Source: an uncultured Clostridia bacterium
GTDB taxonomy: Bacteria > Bacillota > Clostridia > Christensenellales > UBA1242
Reading direction: 5' to 3'
Length of the DNA: 64,000 nt
NCBI GenBank assembly: GCA_944380265.1
Contig: CALWGY010000001.1
Span: 67,790 to 131,789 of the forward strand
This document shows, one piece after another, positions 62,652 to 64,000 of the stretch. The position numbers and the translations under genes are program-made. Position 1 is the stretch's first letter; every line of letters begins with the position of its first letter. Below the pieces are notes generated by a model that was given only the letters and a program-made list of their open reading frames with translations, was not told the DNA's origin and made no database searches.

Positions 62652-63583
62652 AAACACGATTACTTACCAGCACATACATTGTAATAGCATTAATTTTGGC
62701 ATTTGTGTCAAGAATGTTAACACCATACATTTTTGACTTTGTTATTGGTGCTTTGGCAGTTATTGGTGCAGTTGAAGTTGGCAGAGTTTTTGAACGTAGC
62801 CATCAATATAATAACATATATTTGGTTGGTTCATTTCCAGCAGTTTTGTTTGTTGGATATGTAATTGGCTTTGTTAATGGTTGGTTTTGGCAACATTATT
62901 TAATTTTAATAATTTGCTTAATGCTTGTTTATTTTATTGTTGCGTATTTATTAACATTAATTTTAAAAAAGCAAACAGCAAGGGAACTTAGCAAATATCA
63001 AGTAACCGACACAAAGGGTGTTTATGCTTTAAAAAAGGCAGTTAACACTTCAATAATTTTGGTTTATCCAACTGTGCTATTTTCAACATTGTTTATAATA
63101 AACCACTTTTTCGACCTAGCAATTAGCACAGATTTTATTGGCATTCCACTAGATTACTACTTTTTGTTAACAGTGTTTTTAGTAACAATGATAACCGATT
63201 CTCTTGCAATGGTTATTGGAAGTTTGGTTAAAGGACCAAAGTTGTGTCCAAGAATTAGCCCTAACAAAACAATAAGCGGAGCGGTTGGTGGACTTGCTGG
63301 CGGAGTGCTTGCAGCATTTGTTGTTTATTGGTTATTTTCAATTAACAACGATTTCTTTAACGCATTCCATTCTGTTGCGTCACTTTGGACAGTTGCAGCC
63401 CTAGGATTTTTTGGTTCAATAATAAGCCAGTGTGGCGACATTTTTGCAAGTTACTTAAAAAGACGTGCTCGCGTTAAGGATTATGGAACAATTTTTCCAG
63501 GACATGGTGGTGTTATGGACAGGGTTGATGGTTTAATTTTTAACTCTGCATTTGTGTTAATTTACATTTTAATACTGCTTTAA
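62648..63583 (+). CDS. cdsA: Phosphatidate cytidylyltransferase
   Basis: Makes CDP-diacylglycerol from phosphatidate and CTP. A 311-residue membrane enzyme with about eight segments and the C-terminal family signature running from SYLKRRARVKDYG to PGHGGVMDRVDG. It is coupled to uppS. dxr, which often follows, is absent and rseP comes next after 83 nt. Confidence 0.95.
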   Translation: MKTRLLTSTYIVIALILAFVSRMLTPYIFDFVIGALAVIGAVEVGRVFERSHQYNNIYLVGSFPAVLFVGYVIGFVNGWFWQHYLILIICLMLVYFIVAYLLTLILKKQTARELSKYQVTDTKGVYALKKAVNTSIILVYPTVLFSTLFIINHFFDLAISTDFIGIPLDYYFLLTVFLVTMITDSLAMVIGSLVKGPKLCPRISPNKTISGAVGGLAGGVLAAFVVYWLFSINNDFFNAFHSVASLWTVAALGFFGSIISQCGDIFASYLKRRARVKDYGTIFPGHGGVMDRVDGLIFNSAFVLIYILILL

Positions 63584-63666
63584 AATTAATTAAATTAATT
63601 TTTTAAGTATAAATAACAATAAATATAAATATTATTTAATAGTTAAATTTTTTAGGGGTGCTAAAT

Positions 63667-64000
63667 TTGTTTTCTAGTTTACTTAGCATTGGCAGTGCAT
63701 TTTTGCAAATTGGTTATGTGTTACTTGCAATAGTAATTCTATTGTTTATGATAACAATTCACGAACTTGGACATTACACTGCTGGAAAAATTTTAAAATT
63801 TAAAATAAACGAATTTTCTGTTGGTTTTGGTAAGGCACTATTTTCAAAAACTAAAAAAAATGGTGAAGTTTTTTCCATTAGATTAATTCCTCTTGGTGGA
63901 TATTGTGCATTTGAAGGGGAAGACACCGCAAACGAAAACTCAGATTCGTTTAATGCACAAGAACCTTGGAAACGATTGATTGTTTTGTTTAGTGGGGCAT
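63667..64000 (+). CDS. rseP: Site-2-type membrane metalloprotease RseP, 3' end outside window
   Basis: Only the first 111 codons are inside the window. Translation probably starts at TTG 63667, preceded by AGGGGTG. The first hydrophobic helix carries the zinc-binding HELGH at residues 32-36, followed by FKINEFSVGFGKALFS and RLIPLGGYCAFEGE, which mark the RseP/RasP intramembrane protease family. In other bacteria it cleaves anti-sigma factors and signal peptides. The PDZ domain and second catalytic motif lie beyond the edge. Confidence 0.92.
   Translation, partial: MFSSLLSIGSAFLQIGYVLLAIVILLFMITIHELGHYTAGKILKFKINEFSVGFGKALFSKTKKNGEVFSIRLIPLGGYCAFEGEDTANENSDSFNAQEPWKRLIVLFSGA

Overview
The window is a low-GC, densely coded bacterial chromosome segment. 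Gene content and order (smc-ftsY-ylxM-ffh-rpsP-khpA-rimM-trmD, ylbJ/ylbK/ylbM/rpmF, ruvX-DUF1292, comM-dprA-topA-trmFO-hslU, rpsB-tsf-frr-uppS-cdsA-rseP, DUF4364, TSCPD protein) point to a Bacillota member, most likely an uncultured Clostridia-type lineage; the exact lineage is inference. No rRNA, tRNA, CRISPR array, transposase or phage gene was found.

Layout: (1) 1-13139 is the 3' part of one giant GLUG-repeat surface-type gene, open at the left edge, ending in a strong terminator. (2) 13.3-18.3 kb holds a YkvI-like membrane protein and a SsuABC/TauABC-type ABC importer, whose binding-protein gene is cut off from the ATPase-permease pair by an oppositely oriented zeta-toxin-like P-loop gene. 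(3) 18.5-24.5 kb holds valS, a TSCPD protein, a DUF4364 regulator and two unrecognised genes. (4) 24.6-30.6 kb is a rearranged ylbJ-ylbK-tmcAL-(pta-ackA)-rpmF neighbourhood. (5) 31-43.6 kb is the plsX-rnc-smc-ftsY and ylxM-ffh-rpsP-khpA-rimM-trmD-rbgA-rnhB-yraN block: lipid synthesis, chromosome organisation, SRP and ribosome maturation. (6) 43.8-56.1 kb has rplS, then comM-dprA-topA-trmFO-hslU-helD-hisS-tcdA. (7) 56.2-59.3 kb has thioredoxin, the nifS-nifU Fe-S pair, a small membrane protein, ruvX and a DUF1292 protein. (8) 59.4-64 kb has rpsB-tsf, frr-uppS-cdsA and the start of rseP.

The most unusual material is non-coding. Two tandem ~148-bp units (41482-41777), bounded by three copies of the box ATAATATAAA, carry stems that covary between the units. 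An 85-nt near-gapless four-way-junction palindrome (44281-44365) and a shorter relative in the pta-ackA gap (28946-29023) look like the same family. A separate exact 16-nt word occurs three times, each at a gene end (14351, 30646, 49356). A 19-nt near-identical inverted repeat precedes both plsX and rplS. ruvX appears to be transcribed as a leaderless mRNA. HslU lacks both a neighbouring hslV and the usual C-terminal tail. Several conserved operons lack their usual middle genes (pyrH, dxr, DUF177, hslV, aspS), which suggests rearrangement or streamlining.
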